From the NCBI RefSeq assembly GCF_041146795.1, contig NC_135182.1, positions 4,324,509 to 4,388,508 of the forward strand: a DNA stretch of 64,000 nt, read 5' to 3'. The position numbers were made by a program, and so were the translations under genes. Shown here piece after piece: positions 36,900-49,599 of the stretch. The stretch is from Maylandia zebra. Its lineage: Eukaryota > Chordata > Actinopteri > Cichliformes > Cichlidae. The notes under the pieces are model-generated. The model saw only the letters and a program-made list of their open reading frames with translations, was not told where the DNA came from and did no database searches. Position 1 is the first letter of the stretch, and each line of letters begins with the position of its first letter.

Positions 36900-39800
36900 C
36901 AGAAACAACTAAAACCAACTAACACTAAACACACTACTGGGTGCACATATTGCACCTAGTTTGCCTCGTGCAATGTTCAGGGCACGCTGGCATGTGACAG
37001 GAGGAGCATACAGTTTCCACCCCCTCTCTGTGATCCAGGAGCAAAGGTAACACCTTTTTCAAGTAGATCTCCCTGCTGAGCACTGGACCGTCAGCAGGTG
37101 GAGTTTTACTCACTCCTGGGAGGTGCAGCTCAGAATAAGACTTGTTAGTAGCAGTTTTAGGTCTCCTTTTCATGTGTTGCATGAGCAAGGCGCAGTCCAC
37201 TCCAGCAATGTCCCCAACATCAAGTCTGAGAAGATCCCCATCAGCATGATGAAGGCAGTAATAGTAAAATAATGCTATGTCTCAATCTTTACAACCTTTA
37301 CATCTAATATGCTTTTTATGGTCTGAATAAAATATCGGCTTGTTTGCATTTTACACAGCAAGTCATCTTTTTTAGAGTTGGATTTGTGGCTATTCTGCAA
37401 ATATAAACAGACAAACAAACACTCTGAATGGAACCCACTTGATTTAGATTAACTTTTATTTTGTATTGTTTCTGTGAAATGCCTTAGACTGGGAAGTTCT
37501 TTTGATATTAAAACTGTATTTTGTATTTGTATATTGGCCAGTCTGTGGCAGCAGTTGTGCGGAAATTTAAACAGCTCGCTTAACTTTCTCTCTATCTCTC
37601 CACACTATTCCACGTCTGCTCCCACTGATTTCCTTAATTCCCTCCCTAATACTAATCATTTCCCTCCTCCGCCTCTATGACAGCCACTCATCTCTTTGCC
37701 GTTAGCAAATTGAATCTTTCCACTCTCTTTACAGATTTATATGTCAGTGTTTTCCTGTTATTTTCCCTCAAAGACTTAAAACATTTAAATTGAGAGCTGT
37801 TATTGTTTCCCATGTTGGCATGGTATCCATTAGTGTGAGAAGAAGATGTGTTTATAATACAGAAATACACAATTGTTTTGTTTTGTTTTTTTACCTCTAG
37901 CTGTTATTAATGGATATGGCTGTGATAGTGACAAAGAACCTCACAAACAGAATGAGTGCCTAATTGCGAAGTACTTTAAACAAATGATTGACAAGGCCTT
38001 AACCTTGACTGAGGCATACAATGCTCCAAGTCTGTCACGTTGTGCACGTAGTACAAAGCAAATGTTTGCAAGCTGATTTTCAATAAAAATCAGCGCTGTC
38101 TTCCTCTGTATTGCTGACATGATGGAAGTTCACTGTAGAATACGTGTTGCACAGCATGTTTGAGGTTTGTGCTCTTTCGCCCTCAGATTAAAGAGATAAA
38201 CAGGGTCATTGAAAACAAGAACTGAAAATGATCATTCATTTGATGTTTAGGCACACAGCTTCAAACCAATCTGTGCTGCAAAATCAGTAGCAGTGTGCCC
38301 CCGTGCGTCAGCACTTTCAGTTTGCAAAACAGTGGATGGATTCATTTGAGTTTTTTAATGAATCATCTGAGTATTTTACATTGTAAAAACACTTCAAATT
38401 ATAAGGCTTCAAAATATTCAAATGATTGATTGAAGTAATTGAGAGTTTCTATTTGCGGGAGAAGTGATCGACTAAAGATCATAACAAGGAAACAAAATGA
38501 ACTCTGTCAGCAAGTGATTAAAGGTAGTTGGTCTTAAATTCAAATTTTGAAAAGTTAAACGGGCAAAACCTTTGTTAGAATTAGAGTTTACAAATCCTGC
38601 AAATGTGCAGAAAGTTATTTACATGGAAAATAACAAGAAAAAAAGCAAGTTAGGAATAAACGCCAAGATGAAGGCAAACAGCTTTCCTTTTCAGTGATCA
38701 ACAGAATATTTCAGCATATTCAAACCCCTGGTATCTCATAAATAATTTTTTAAAACGACAATAACATTAACATTTATGATATTGTTTGGGTTTTACATAT
38801 GTACCGGATGTCTCCCTAGACTGATATAAATGTTGTTCTGGCTGAGCCAGAATTCTAATGAAAGAGGATCAGATTAAAGGAGATTCTCCAATCAGACTCT
38901 AAGAGGATGTTTTTTGTTTGTTTTTTACTCCTTAAGTGTAGGGATTGTGTATCTGGTGTATTTGTGATATTTCTGTTGATGACTAAACTCGACTGCGCTC
39001 GGATCATCGGCCTTTATTCTTATTGACATTCCTAAACAAATAGAAGATGTGGGATGACAAAGCTTATCTTTGCGTGTGAGGGCCACACATAGGCCCACAA
39101 GTTCAGGTTTCTGAGGTGATGTGTGCATCTAGGTTACGGTACTTTTTAATTCTCATCATACTGATTGGAATCCATGCAAACCCAAGCAATATATCACACA
39201 AGTGATTTTTTTTTCTATCATTCAAATTTTTTTAATAACAGGCAAGAGGTCTGCATTGTCTGTGTGTCTATTTGAGAAGCATCTTAGACAGGCAGAGTTT
39301 CTCAGAAGCAAAGGTGGGCAGAGGTTCACAGACTTGCAAAGCACTGCATTTCAAACCTGTTGCACAATTTCAGAAAAAATATCTTTCACCTTAAAATTGC
39401 AAAGACTTTGAATGTGTCTTCATCTGCAATACATAATATCAAAGATTGAGAGAGTCTAGAGATCTCTCTGCATGAGGGACAAGGCCAAATTTTGGAGCAT
39501 CATGAAATGAAAAACATGACAAAGAAGGATCTGAAAATGTTAAGCAGCTAGAGTCCTGTAAGGACAGAAAAAGGGGACAATCATCTCCCAAAAGTCCAGC
39601 AGCTGGTATCCTTAGTTCCCAGATGTTCCCTGGAGTGCTGACAACAGAAGAGGTTTTGCTACTTTGTGGTACATTCAAGTTCTTCAGATTCTGTCATATT
39701 CATTTTAAAGATTGAAGGTATTTTCTATAAATAAAATATGGCTTTATGAGATTTGTAAACCATTGCATTCTGTTTTTCTGTTTACATTTGACACATCCTT

Positions 39801-41448
39801 GCAGTTTTGGGGTTTGTGTTTGGCCGTTTAGCTCTTTTCTTGTGCACTACTTTCCTCCCATTTGCATACATGATAAGAGAAAGCAGCAACAAGAAACCAA
39901 CGCAAACAGAGCATGGATGCATGACGACAGATGTGCCACTAAAGAACAGCAGGAAAGGAGGAGCGAAAGCATAAGTGGGTTGCAAAGTGGCTGGCAGTTC
40001 TCAGAAATGTGCCAATTGGATGTACAGAAGGACATCAGCAGAGCAGTCAGTTGATGAGGGCTGCCCCTGAGATAAGCTGATCTGCCACGGCTTGACTTGT
40101 AGATGCAATGAAACAATGTTCACAGACAAGTTTGTCAGTCATCGTTGGAATTTAACTGCGCAGAGTGAGTTTCACACGCCTGCCTCCTGTCACCTTTTCA
40201 GCACTGAATAACACAGACTCAGAACAGCAGTCTGATAAAACTGTGTAAAACTCTTTAGCTAAAAAAAAGTTAAAGAACACCAAAGCGTTCACGGTCATGG
40301 TTTATGGAAACTTTGCATCCTCTTCTCTCTTCTCACTTCAAACCTGAAAATTTTCCATCACATGAAAAACAAACAAACAGCACTCCTGCAGTAGAAAAAA
40401 ATCAGCATTACTAACATTTCATAACCTTAAATTAGGTTTTGTTTATACATCATTTAAACACCATAATGCACATTTGAAAAAGTATAACATCATATACAAT
40501 GAGACTGATATTATCTTCCTTTTTAAAAATCTTACGGTGACTTCTTTGGCAGCATTTATTGACTTCATCTCCCATGAGCTTTAGTGAATCTTTTGTTTGT
40601 GCATTTAATAGCATATTTGCAACAAATAGGAAGCACAGGACAAGTTATTAAAAATGGAATAGAAGGCAGCACGTACATAGAGCCCACACAAAGGGAACAA
40701 TTTTTACTGATAAGTATTACCTACACTGAGGCCATCCTACTTCTTCTGTTAATGTTCACTTTACAAACATTATACAACACTTAGTCCAAGGATTGTGAAA
40801 CACTGCAGTCAGCAGTTTTTGTTTAATTTAGTGGGGGTAGTGGGTTAGTAACCTCTCAGGTAGCTGGACCTGGTCTGGCCTGCAGATCCAGCTCAGGCAG
40901 ACTTCTGGAATATTCTGAAAAGATATTTGTTGCATGTGATGAGTAAAGTGGTTCAGTTATGCACATCAATAAATAGAGATGCTTTTGTACACTTTTTGTC
41001 ACATCAAATGATCTACAGGTATCGACGAGCCTTTCTCTGGAAAACAGTAATCTTGCATAAATATTACATTAGGTATGCACTGGTGTGCATGTAGGTTTTA
41101 ATGCTGTGGAATATTCACCCACATTCATATTCTCAAAAGTGATGATTGCACAAGTCTGCTTTTTATTCAGTGCTGTAGCATGATGACATAAGATATATAC
41201 GTGATTAGACTTCTGTGCCCAAAAAATAAAAGGGGTAACCCATCAAATTCTATGAATCTCTGTTGCACCAGGACTTTTCCTGGTAGGTGGTTTGAACAAA
41301 GACAAGTCAGAGGTGGAGGTCTGTGGGGGCACAGCTCTGGGGACTCATCAAATATTGTGGGCGTCTTTTGATAAAGCTACTGGTTGTGCACATTGTCCCC
41401 TCCTCCTCTGGTACCCAGTGTGATGTGACCTTTTAAACTGGGCTACAG
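36900..41448. other. intergenic stretch between the THAP element and hpx
   Basis: I see no gene here. ORFs are short and AT-driven. The final few hundred bases before 41449 presumably hold the hpx regulatory region. Confidence 0.4.
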
Positions 41449-41456
41449 TATAAAAG
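41449..41456 (+). promoter_or_regulatory. TATA box of hpx
   Basis: TATAAAAG lies 81 bp before the hemopexin ATG, a spacing that allows a ~50-nt 5' UTR. Strong TATA boxes are usual for liver-secreted plasma proteins. Confidence 0.7.
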
Positions 41457-41529
41457 AACGCAGCAGCAGTTGCAGGGGTACCTTTGGCTCAGCTCTCCAG
41501 GCCTATCTGGTCTCAGAGGAATCCTCATC

Positions 41530-44500
41530 ATGAAGCTGCTTTCCTGCATCCTGTTGCTTACCCTAGCCCTGGGATGGGCTCACTCGTAAGTGGACTTGCA
41601 CTTCTAATGAAGAGATAAAACCCAGACAGTTTGAATGTTTTTTAATGCCACTTGTTTAATTTTTTTTCATTAAAACTCAATACTTCCCCCTCCTGCCCCC
41701 CCCCCCCCCCTCTTTCTTAAATAGATAACTATCATATCTGATATCATATCTCACAGTACAATAATATTGAATGGGTTGCATTGTTGTATTTTGTCATGTT
41801 TCTCAGGTCTTTGTCTGAATTTCTACGAACATTATTGCTAAGGATTGTCTTATTGCATTGGAGTCACACTGGGTTAAATATGTACACTTGGGTTTTAAGG
41901 GGTATTTATTATTTTCTTCTTTTTTTTGGGTTGTATGGAAGCCCCAAACGCAATTTCATTGTTCTTGACAATGACAATAAATAAATAAATACTAAATACT
42001 AATACTAATGTAATGAGTTACAGGGGACATCATGTTGTGTCTTTGCTGCATATCTAAAATGTTTCCAGATAACTTTTTTTTGTTGTTTGTGCTAAATGCA
42101 GACATGATTACAGATCTAAAGCAACACTTTAATTTAGCTAAAGTCACTTTTTATACTTCCTGAGTTAAGCAGCGTTGATACAGGAAAAAATAAGACAAGA
42201 AATTATGATAATAAAAGCATTGTAGTGATATTTTCGTAAGTATGCTACACCAATTTGAATTGTTTTAACCCCACATGATCTCATTATTTTCTCTGGATAT
42301 CACACAACATGACATTGTGGCTTCATACAGTATAGCTTGAGTAAAAAACTAGATGAAGACTGAAAACTCCTCTCACGTGCGTTTTCCCTTTAACAATTTT
42401 GTAAAACTAAAAGTCCGAGCCTAAGTTTTGAGTGAAATTGCTTAAAGTGATAACATGCCTTTTCTCTGCTGGTAAAACCAGGCAAGGAGGAGGTCATCCA
42501 CCACATGAACATGATTGTGAGTTGAAAGATTTTATTCTTTTAAATTCACAGACATTTCTCAACACAACTGCTGTCATGTTCTATATTATGAGCCTTCTTC
42601 TCACTTTCACCTGATATTCTGCAGATGACCTTGACCGCTGTAAAGGTCTTGAGATGGATGCTGTTGCAGTGAATGAAGAGGGAATCCCATACTTCTTCAA
42701 GGGTAAGAATCTATAGAGGAGTCATGAGCAGGCATTTTGACACTGAGCGATCGTGGCTCAAGAGTTGGCAGTTCGTCTTGTAATCGCAAGGTTGCCGGTT
42801 CGAGTTCCGACAGTCTCGGTCGTTGTGTCCTTGGGCAAGACTCTTCACCCGTTACTTACTGGTGGTACCAGTGTCCGGCAGCCTCGCCTCTGTCAGTGCG
42901 CCCCAGGGTGGCTGTGGCTACAATGTAGCTGCCATCACCAGTGTGTGGATGACTGGATGTGTAAAGTGCTTTGGGGTCCTTAGGGACTAAGTAAAGCGCT
43001 ATACAAATACAGGCCATTTACTGCATGAGGGAAAGTTATGACCTGGGAATATGTCATACTTTTAAAATGTGTTTGATCATCATAGAGCTCTAATGGAGTA
43101 TGAACTGCAGCATGCATAAAAAGTGTGATTGGCTCTATTTAATGACTGTGTCCCGTATATGTTCTGTCAGGTGACCATTTATACAAGGGCTTCCACGGCC
43201 TTGCCGAGCTCTCCAATGAGAGTTTCGCTGAGTTGGACGACCATCATCACCTGGGCCATGTGGACGCTGCTTTCCACATGCACTTTGAAGACAACCCCGA
43301 CGACCACGACCGCATGTTCTTCTTCTTGGTATGGCTTTTTATTGTGTTATTGATCATAACAGAGTTTGGCAACAGGCAAACATCCAGAGAAGGAAACAGT
43401 TTAAATAACCCAATAGGAATTACAACACAAAGCAAGATGGATAGCAAGACTAGAGTGGAGAGAGGGAGACAACAGCTGTCCTTGCAGTTGAGCTGGCAGA
43501 ATAGTGTGACTAGAAAACAGGTATGATGTAGGCCAGTGGCTTTCAAACATTTTGTGTGCAAAGCACACCTGCACTCATATCTGTGCAAAATAGTCTCCAT
43601 CATGCCATCTGACATGTCTGGACTGGTGTGCACCACAAATACCTTTCTCAGTTTCTTTTTGCATTCTCATGAGTAATTATAGCTGTTCAAGTGTGATGAT
43701 GATTAAAATTTATCAACATTCCACAACTGCCCAAACTTTGGGGTTGAAAACTGCTGTAAATGTGAAGCCTTTGCAAAATAAATTTTGTCTGCATTACTGC
43801 TTTCTGAAAGCGATACAAAGTGAGATTCTCCTGATTTGACTGCAAAAGCCTAACAACTTGACAGTTGAATCTTACTTGTGTTTTTTTTTAAACATAGGAC
43901 AACAAGGTGTTCAGCTTTTACAAGCACAAGCTGGAGGCTGGCTACCCCAAGGATATCTCTGAAGTCTTCCCTGGAATCCCCAACGATCTGGATGCTGCTG
44001 TGGAATGTCCTCACCCAGAGTGCGCCAACGACTCCGTTATCTTCTTCAAAGGTAAATAAAAGTTTTCACTGACTGTGAGAAAACTGTGGTTATTATTCCT
44101 ATGAGACCAAGAACATTTTTCACTATTTCCAAAAAAAAAGCTACCCGAGGAAAAACTTTAAAACACGCGTCTTTTTTTCCCCTGAAGGGGACGAAATCTA
44201 CCACTACGATCTTAAAAGCAAGGCTGTAGAAGAGAAAGAGTTCAAGTCCATGCCAAACTGCACATCGGCTTTCCGCTTCATGGAGCACTACTATTGCTTC
44301 CATGGGCACATGTTCTCCAAATTTGATCCAAAGACTGGCGAAGTGCACGGCAAATACCCCAAAGAGGCCCGCGACTACTTCATGAGATGCTCCAAGTTCA
44401 GTAAGTTAAAAAGCAAAGTGAGCAATGTGATCAGATATGACTTCAAATTTGACACAGCTGTAGATTTAAATACCGTTTCTGTGCTGTCGATGTTCCGGGA

Positions 44501-45658
44501 CTGTAATTTTCTAGACCAAAGTTATGTTTTGTATTTTTAACAAAAATACACTTTTTTTGTTGTTGTTATTTTTTTTTTCTTCAGGTCCTGACAGCGACCA
44601 TGTGGAGAGAGAGCGATGCAGCCGTGTTCACCTGGATGCCATCACATCAGACAACGCTGGAAACATTTATGCCTTCAGAGGTGAGATCTGACATCAGAAC
44701 ACATCATATACATTTATATGTTGTTCCAACATCTAAATCACTGTACTGAAGTGACGGCATTATGATCAGGGCTGGGTCTGAGGTTTGGCTGTACACCCAG
44801 CGTTCATCAGAGCTTGATTTATTCTCTTATGTCACAGGCCACCATTACCTCCGTAAAGATGACAATGACACACTGACCTCTGACACCATCGAGAATGATT
44901 TCAAGGAGCTGCACAGTGAGGTGGACGCCGCTTTCTCTTATGAAAATCACCTTTACTTGATCAAGGTAAAGCACCTGGAAGCACATTTCTGATCCTGTCA
45001 TTAACTCTGCACACCATATTTACCATGTTTTCTGTTTCTCTTTTCTCCCAAGAATAACAATTTGTATGTTTACCGAGTCGGTGAGCCCCACATCCACCTC
45101 GATGGTTACCCCAAACCTGTGACGGAGGAGCTGGGCATTGAGGGTCCCATTGATGCTGCATTCGTCTGTGAGGACCATCACATTGCTCACATTATCAAAG
45201 GTATAAACACAGGCAGAAATACAGAAAGCAAGTATTGATTATCCCTGTATCACTTCTAGGACTGCTTTGAACTACATGATGTAGTTACATCATGTAGTGT
45301 TATTTGATCACTTAGATGACACAATAAGTCATTTAGCACTTACTTGAAAATGGTCACAATTATATTTACAAAGAACTAAGACTTTTAGATAGATATCTTA
45401 CCATATCGTTCTGCCTTTTTTCCATCAGGTAATCAGATGCATGATGTGGAACTGAAAGTCACCCCACGTAAGGCAGGAAACGAGCGTCCAATCGGACCCT
45501 TCAAGAGAGTCGATACTGCCATGTGCGGTCCCGGAGGAGTTAAGGTGATCATAGGAAATCACTTCTACCACTTTGATAGCACCAAACTGCTTTCTACTGC
45601 CAGGTCCCTGCCTGAGCAGCACAAAGTGTCTCTGGAGCTGTTTGGCTGTGATCACTAG
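41530..45658 (+). CDS. hpx: hemopexin (warm-temperature-acclimation protein Wap65)
   Basis: Ten coding exons: 41530-41585, 42482-42516, 42625-42702, 43171-43328, 43898-44051, 44188-44400, 44585-44680, 44838-44965, 45053-45200 and 45429-45658. All borders are GT-AG and phases agree, giving 431 residues plus TAG, normal for fish Wap65. Residues 1-19 (MKLLSCILLLTLALGWAHS) are a signal peptide. The N-terminal propeller has DAVAVNEEGIPYFFKG, HVDAAFHM, FPGIPNDLDAAVEC and YYCFHGHMFSKFDP blades. The C-terminal propeller has ITSDNAGNIYAF, EVDAAFSY, PIDAAFVCEDHH and a closing LELFGCDH. Hemopexin is a secreted plasma glycoprotein that binds free heme; NCTS and NDT-type N-glycosylation sites are present. 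Mammalian heme ligands are one His in the inter-propeller linker and one in a GTHYWR-type motif. Here the linker is much shorter, with a single His near residue 237, and GHHY at 264-267 keeps the second. Whether this is wap65-1 or wap65-2 cannot be settled by eye. Confidence 0.96.
41800..41995 (+). repeat. retroposon tail in hpx intron 1
   Basis: The segment ending CAATTTCATTGTTCTTGACA then AATGACAATAAATAAATAAA resembles the 3' tail of a fish LINE. The head is missing. Confidence 0.45.
42745..43020 (+). repeat. tRNA-derived SINE in hpx intron 3
   Basis: A tRNA-like head contains an A-box-like GTGGCTCAAGAGTTGGCAG and a good B box, GGTTCGAGTTCC, at 42797-42808. A body with CTTGGGCAAGACTCTTCACC follows, then a tail ending GTAAAGCGCTATACAAATAC. 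This is the layout of teleost tRNA-derived SINEs. It is nearly full length and in the same orientation as hpx. Confidence 0.8.
45271..45298. repeat. perfect 12-bp inverted repeat in hpx intron 9
   Basis: ACTACATGATGT and ACATCATGTAGT are separated by AGTT and could form a short hairpin. No known element is assigned. Confidence 0.6.
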
Positions 45659-45958
45659 GACTGAATGGGTTGTGCAGGACATCGCATACAACACAGTGAA
45701 ATATGGAGAAACAAAAGCACCAACGACTTCAGACAAGAGGTGCCACATGACAAGTTGCTAAGCTTTTGACTAAGAGCACTTACAGCTGATGCAGTATTTC
45801 ATACCCATTGTTTCCCTTCCATGTCTTAGTAGTAGCCTTCTTTAATTCATTTAGAGAGTTGTTACTTTTCATGCTAAAGCTCTGTGGTCCTCCACGCAAA
45901 GTGTGCTACCAAGAAGGCAGATGTTTTTCTGTGATTCGTTTTGTACAGTGCTGTTGTG

Positions 45959-45964
45959 AATAAA
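45959..45964 (+). terminator. poly(A) signal AATAAA of hpx
   Basis: Canonical AATAAA about 300 bp after the TAG at 45656-45658, giving a 3' UTR of ordinary length. Confidence 0.75.
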
Positions 45965-45989
45965 GCAAAGTGGCAACAACCAAGCAGGT

Positions 45990-48970
45990 GAAACAGTGAT
46001 GATTTATTTCTGTGATGTGTTAATAAGTTTCCAGGATGCTTCTCGGGCAGGTCCACGTACTCTGATACTACACTTGCAAGGATAGAGAGTTTTTCCTACA
46101 TAGTTCACTTTCTGAATATCCAAGAAAGAAAATACTTTCTGTACAGTACAAACAAACAACACATATACCATGAATATGAGTAGACTATACCTGTAGCATT
46201 TAAAAAGAAATTACATGTTATTTATAACATGTAACTGCATTTTCTTTTATAACTTACTACAGTACATTTTAACTAGACTTTTTTCAAGTGGGCCTATGCT
46301 GATTGATTGCAATGGAGTGGCAACCTGTCTGGAGTGCATCCTGCTCCTGCCCTATAGACAGGTGGCATAGACTCAGTGATAAGGGGCTGAGAAAGAAGTC
46401 TAAAGATAATATTTATTAGTGCTTTTATACATCTGAGAAGCTGTTTTGCGAACAGTTTTTCCAGAGGCAAAACAAGGAGACTTTCCGACCTTTTACCAGC
46501 AGAGGGCAGAAGAGTTCCACTTGGTTGATCTGCTACTTTATGACGATAGAATGAGGACAATACTTCTGTCTTTGCCTTTTCTGTAACTCTGCTTTTGTTT
46601 CTTGCAAACAGAGCAGTACAGATAAGTCAGAGCAGGTGTTAAATCATCTTATTCCTGTGAGGCACACATAGATGAGATGTGAATTATCCACAGGAAGCTT
46701 TGGTGTTCCTGTGCTTGTGAACTCCCACGAACCAGCTGCAGCTGGAAAAAAACACAACATTTGGTTGACAGAAACCTGATGTTTTCTACCTGGTGAATAA
46801 ACAGTGAGCAGTAAAAATATTCAGTGCATGTCTTTGCGAAATGGTAAGAACTAAATTCCTTTAACTTTCAAGTATCTGCAACTGGTTCCATTGTACAGTG
46901 TTCAATGCCCCGACACCAAATCTGCCAGGATTTCTTCAGATCTGTTCAATTTAAAATATAAACAAAGACTCAAGTTTTTCAAATATGTGAATGCTGACCT
47001 ATTTAAAAAAAACAACTAAAACTTTTGTAAACACATATACTTTTAGTACATTTGTCTTGTGATATACTATCAAAGCTGTGTGGCTGCATACTATTATCAC
47101 ATATTATTATTATGGAAGTAGCAGCAGTTCACATGTACACCTCAGGGCCCCGCACAAGACTAAAATGTTATAATATGTTAGAGCAAAACCTAATTATTCA
47201 TTTTAAGTAACTGTGCACATTCAGCAGCGAAAACCCCCAGAAAAGGTCTACGGTACGTCTCCGTTGATAGTGACCCTCATTGTAGGCATCACAATATGTC
47301 ACATGTCACATTTGAAAAAAAGGTTCTTCCAAGTCATAATAGTCAAGTGACAAAAAACACACTATAAAAAAAAACTTTATTTACATTTTTTCCAAAAAAA
47401 TTACTTTTTGCTTGCCTACAAAACATTTGAGTTCAAGGTTAGTGTGGAGCTGTCACTGATGAGAATCAGGAATGACATCAAGGCATCACAGTGACTTGTG
47501 ATTATTTTGGGAATTTACTAATATCAGTCTTCAGTTTGCTTTTTCTTTAAAAGCTATCATATGTATCAGCCCCACATTAAAAAGTGAGGCATATCTTTAC
47601 ATGTGATGGCCACATTTTGAACGCTGAGTTTCTTACTCGGTATAGCAGAGTGTCTGCCAGTGGGTGGCCTGTCACCAGTGTCATATCCACTTTACCCTAG
47701 CAATCCACCGCTGCAATGTGTGCAGACATATCATGACATCAGTGCTGAAGATGGCAGCAAAGACAGGCTGCAACAAGCAACATCCCATGTATAAGACTCA
47801 TGTAAGCTATCATCCTAGCAAATATTGCTCTTACTCTGCAAATCACATAAAATAGCATCAACAACACTTTACTGATTAAACAGGACATAGAGCTAAAGTT
47901 AGAGTGTGACCCATGAATTATTTATACATACACTTAGAAGTTTGGTGTTGCTTCTCCCGTCCTTAATGACCTGTGCATCACACACCTCTAAACTGAGGCA
48001 ATGGGATGATGTCAGGTTCATGACTGGGGTTGGAGTCTCTGATAACAGCATGCTTCATCGGATCACACAATCCCTTACTTCACCCCACCGGCTGCTGCGA
48101 TAACAATGGAGAGAGAAACACTGGAGCCCTTCAGTGGCTGTGATATGATGCCACAGTGGGCTACAGAGGCAGCCAGCCCAAGAACACACATACATCAAAT
48201 CTGGTGTAATGTGTCTAATGAGAGGAACTCTGTTTGACAGGGAAACTGTAAGGTCAGTGCTTTCATTCACTAGTCTGCAATTAGATCATAGTATTGCATC
48301 TAATCATAAGCAGGCAATGCAGATACAGGGCAGGAAATAGTGCAGTGACGGCATGTGGACTCAAGTGGATAACACCTGATCATATATATGAGGAAACTGT
48401 CTGTTCCCGTAAATAATGTGCATCTTGAGGATGTATTTTTTAATTTCTGTATGTCAGCAGGTTCATTGTCAGCAGGTTTGCAATAGGTTATCATATCCTC
48501 TCAGTTGCTCTTTTTATTTCCCTGCTCAACACAAATCTTTAGCTACAGCTTTGCAGAATCTTTGTGTTTACTACTCACAAATTGCATTTCAAGCATTTGT
48601 CTTCCAACTAATTTTTCAAATGCACTATTCCTTCAAAGTTTTCATGGTAGAGGGGCATACTGGGAAATATACTTGTAATTACACACTCTGCTCTCTCTCA
48701 TTTGTGTAAAATGTGTCCTTGACAAAAATGACCTTAGAGATTAAAGTCATAACCTAGTCATAATAACCTATTTTAACCCAAATAATGATCTTCTACTAAA
48801 CCTAAAAGTATTTTTGATGTAGGCTTCCTCTGCTCACAGGTATCTGCACCAACCAGTAAAACAAAGAGTAGTCCCAGCAGCCCCTGCTGTAGTGGAAGGT
48901 TACCTATGTCATAGAATAATAAAAATGATGTGATACAACAGTTTTGTAAAGATTTTTCATCAGTGTGCTG
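45990..48970. other. gene-free stretch after hpx
   Basis: AT-rich sequence without recognisable genes. A weak retroposon-tail remnant may lie near 46310-46390. Confidence 0.35.
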
Positions 48971-48975
48971 CAGGG

Positions 48976-49262
48976 TAAATGGACTGATTTTTATATAGCG
49001 CTTTTCTTCTCTCCCGGAGTACTCAAAGCGCTCTATACAACATGCCACATTCACCCAATCACACCCGTTCTCACGAGCACTTTATCTATACTCAGTGCTA
49101 TCTAAGTACATTCACACACATTCATACTCCGATCGATGCATCGGAGAGCAACTTGGGGTTAGTATCTTGCCCAAGAATACTTGACATGCAGACTGGAGGA
49201 GCCAAGGATCGAACCAACCAGTAGGTGACCTGCACTACCTCCTGTGCTACAGCCACCCCTGA
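48976..49262 (-). repeat. tRNA-derived SINE, minus orientation
   Basis: Read on the minus strand it starts AGGGGTGGCTGTAGCACAGG (A-box region) and has a B box GGTTCGATCC (GGATCGAACC at 49206-49215 on plus). It continues through CTTGGGCAAGATACTAACCC to a tail with AGCGCTATATAAAAATC. It is a different family from the SINE at 42745, though the CTTGGGCAAGA block is shared. Confidence 0.78.
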
Positions 49263-49542
49263 CAGAGTCACAAGCGATGCCTCAGACCAGCCGTAATAAT
49301 CATCACAAACTTTCACTTTGACGCATCATTTGGTTGCACATACCAATGACCCTCCATACTTCCTCTTTTCTCCTCTGTTGGACTGTCCGGCTGTGGGAAT
49401 GTTCCTTTTGCTTATGCATGTGTGTGCATGTGTGTGCATGTGAATCGTCTTCTTGCTGTTTGTGACGCTGCTTAATTAACTGGACTGGGAGGTTGATGGA
49501 CATCTGCTCTCAGCCTGCCGTTTAGGGTAGCTTGACCCCCAC

Positions 49543-49546
<4 letters not shown>

Positions 49547-49593
<47 letters not shown>
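49547..49593. repeat. (TG)n microsatellite
   Basis: A long uninterrupted TG dinucleotide array. Confidence 0.92.
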
Positions 49594-49595
<2 letters not shown>

Positions 49596-49599
49596 GACA

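Noticed and set aside
42745..42820. A tRNA gene in hpx intron 3
   Set aside because: The tRNA-like head lacks a credible cloverleaf and is followed by a SINE body and tail.
49547..49593. CRISPR-like or other structured array
   Set aside because: It is a plain TG microsatellite. No spaced repeats of any kind were seen in the window.
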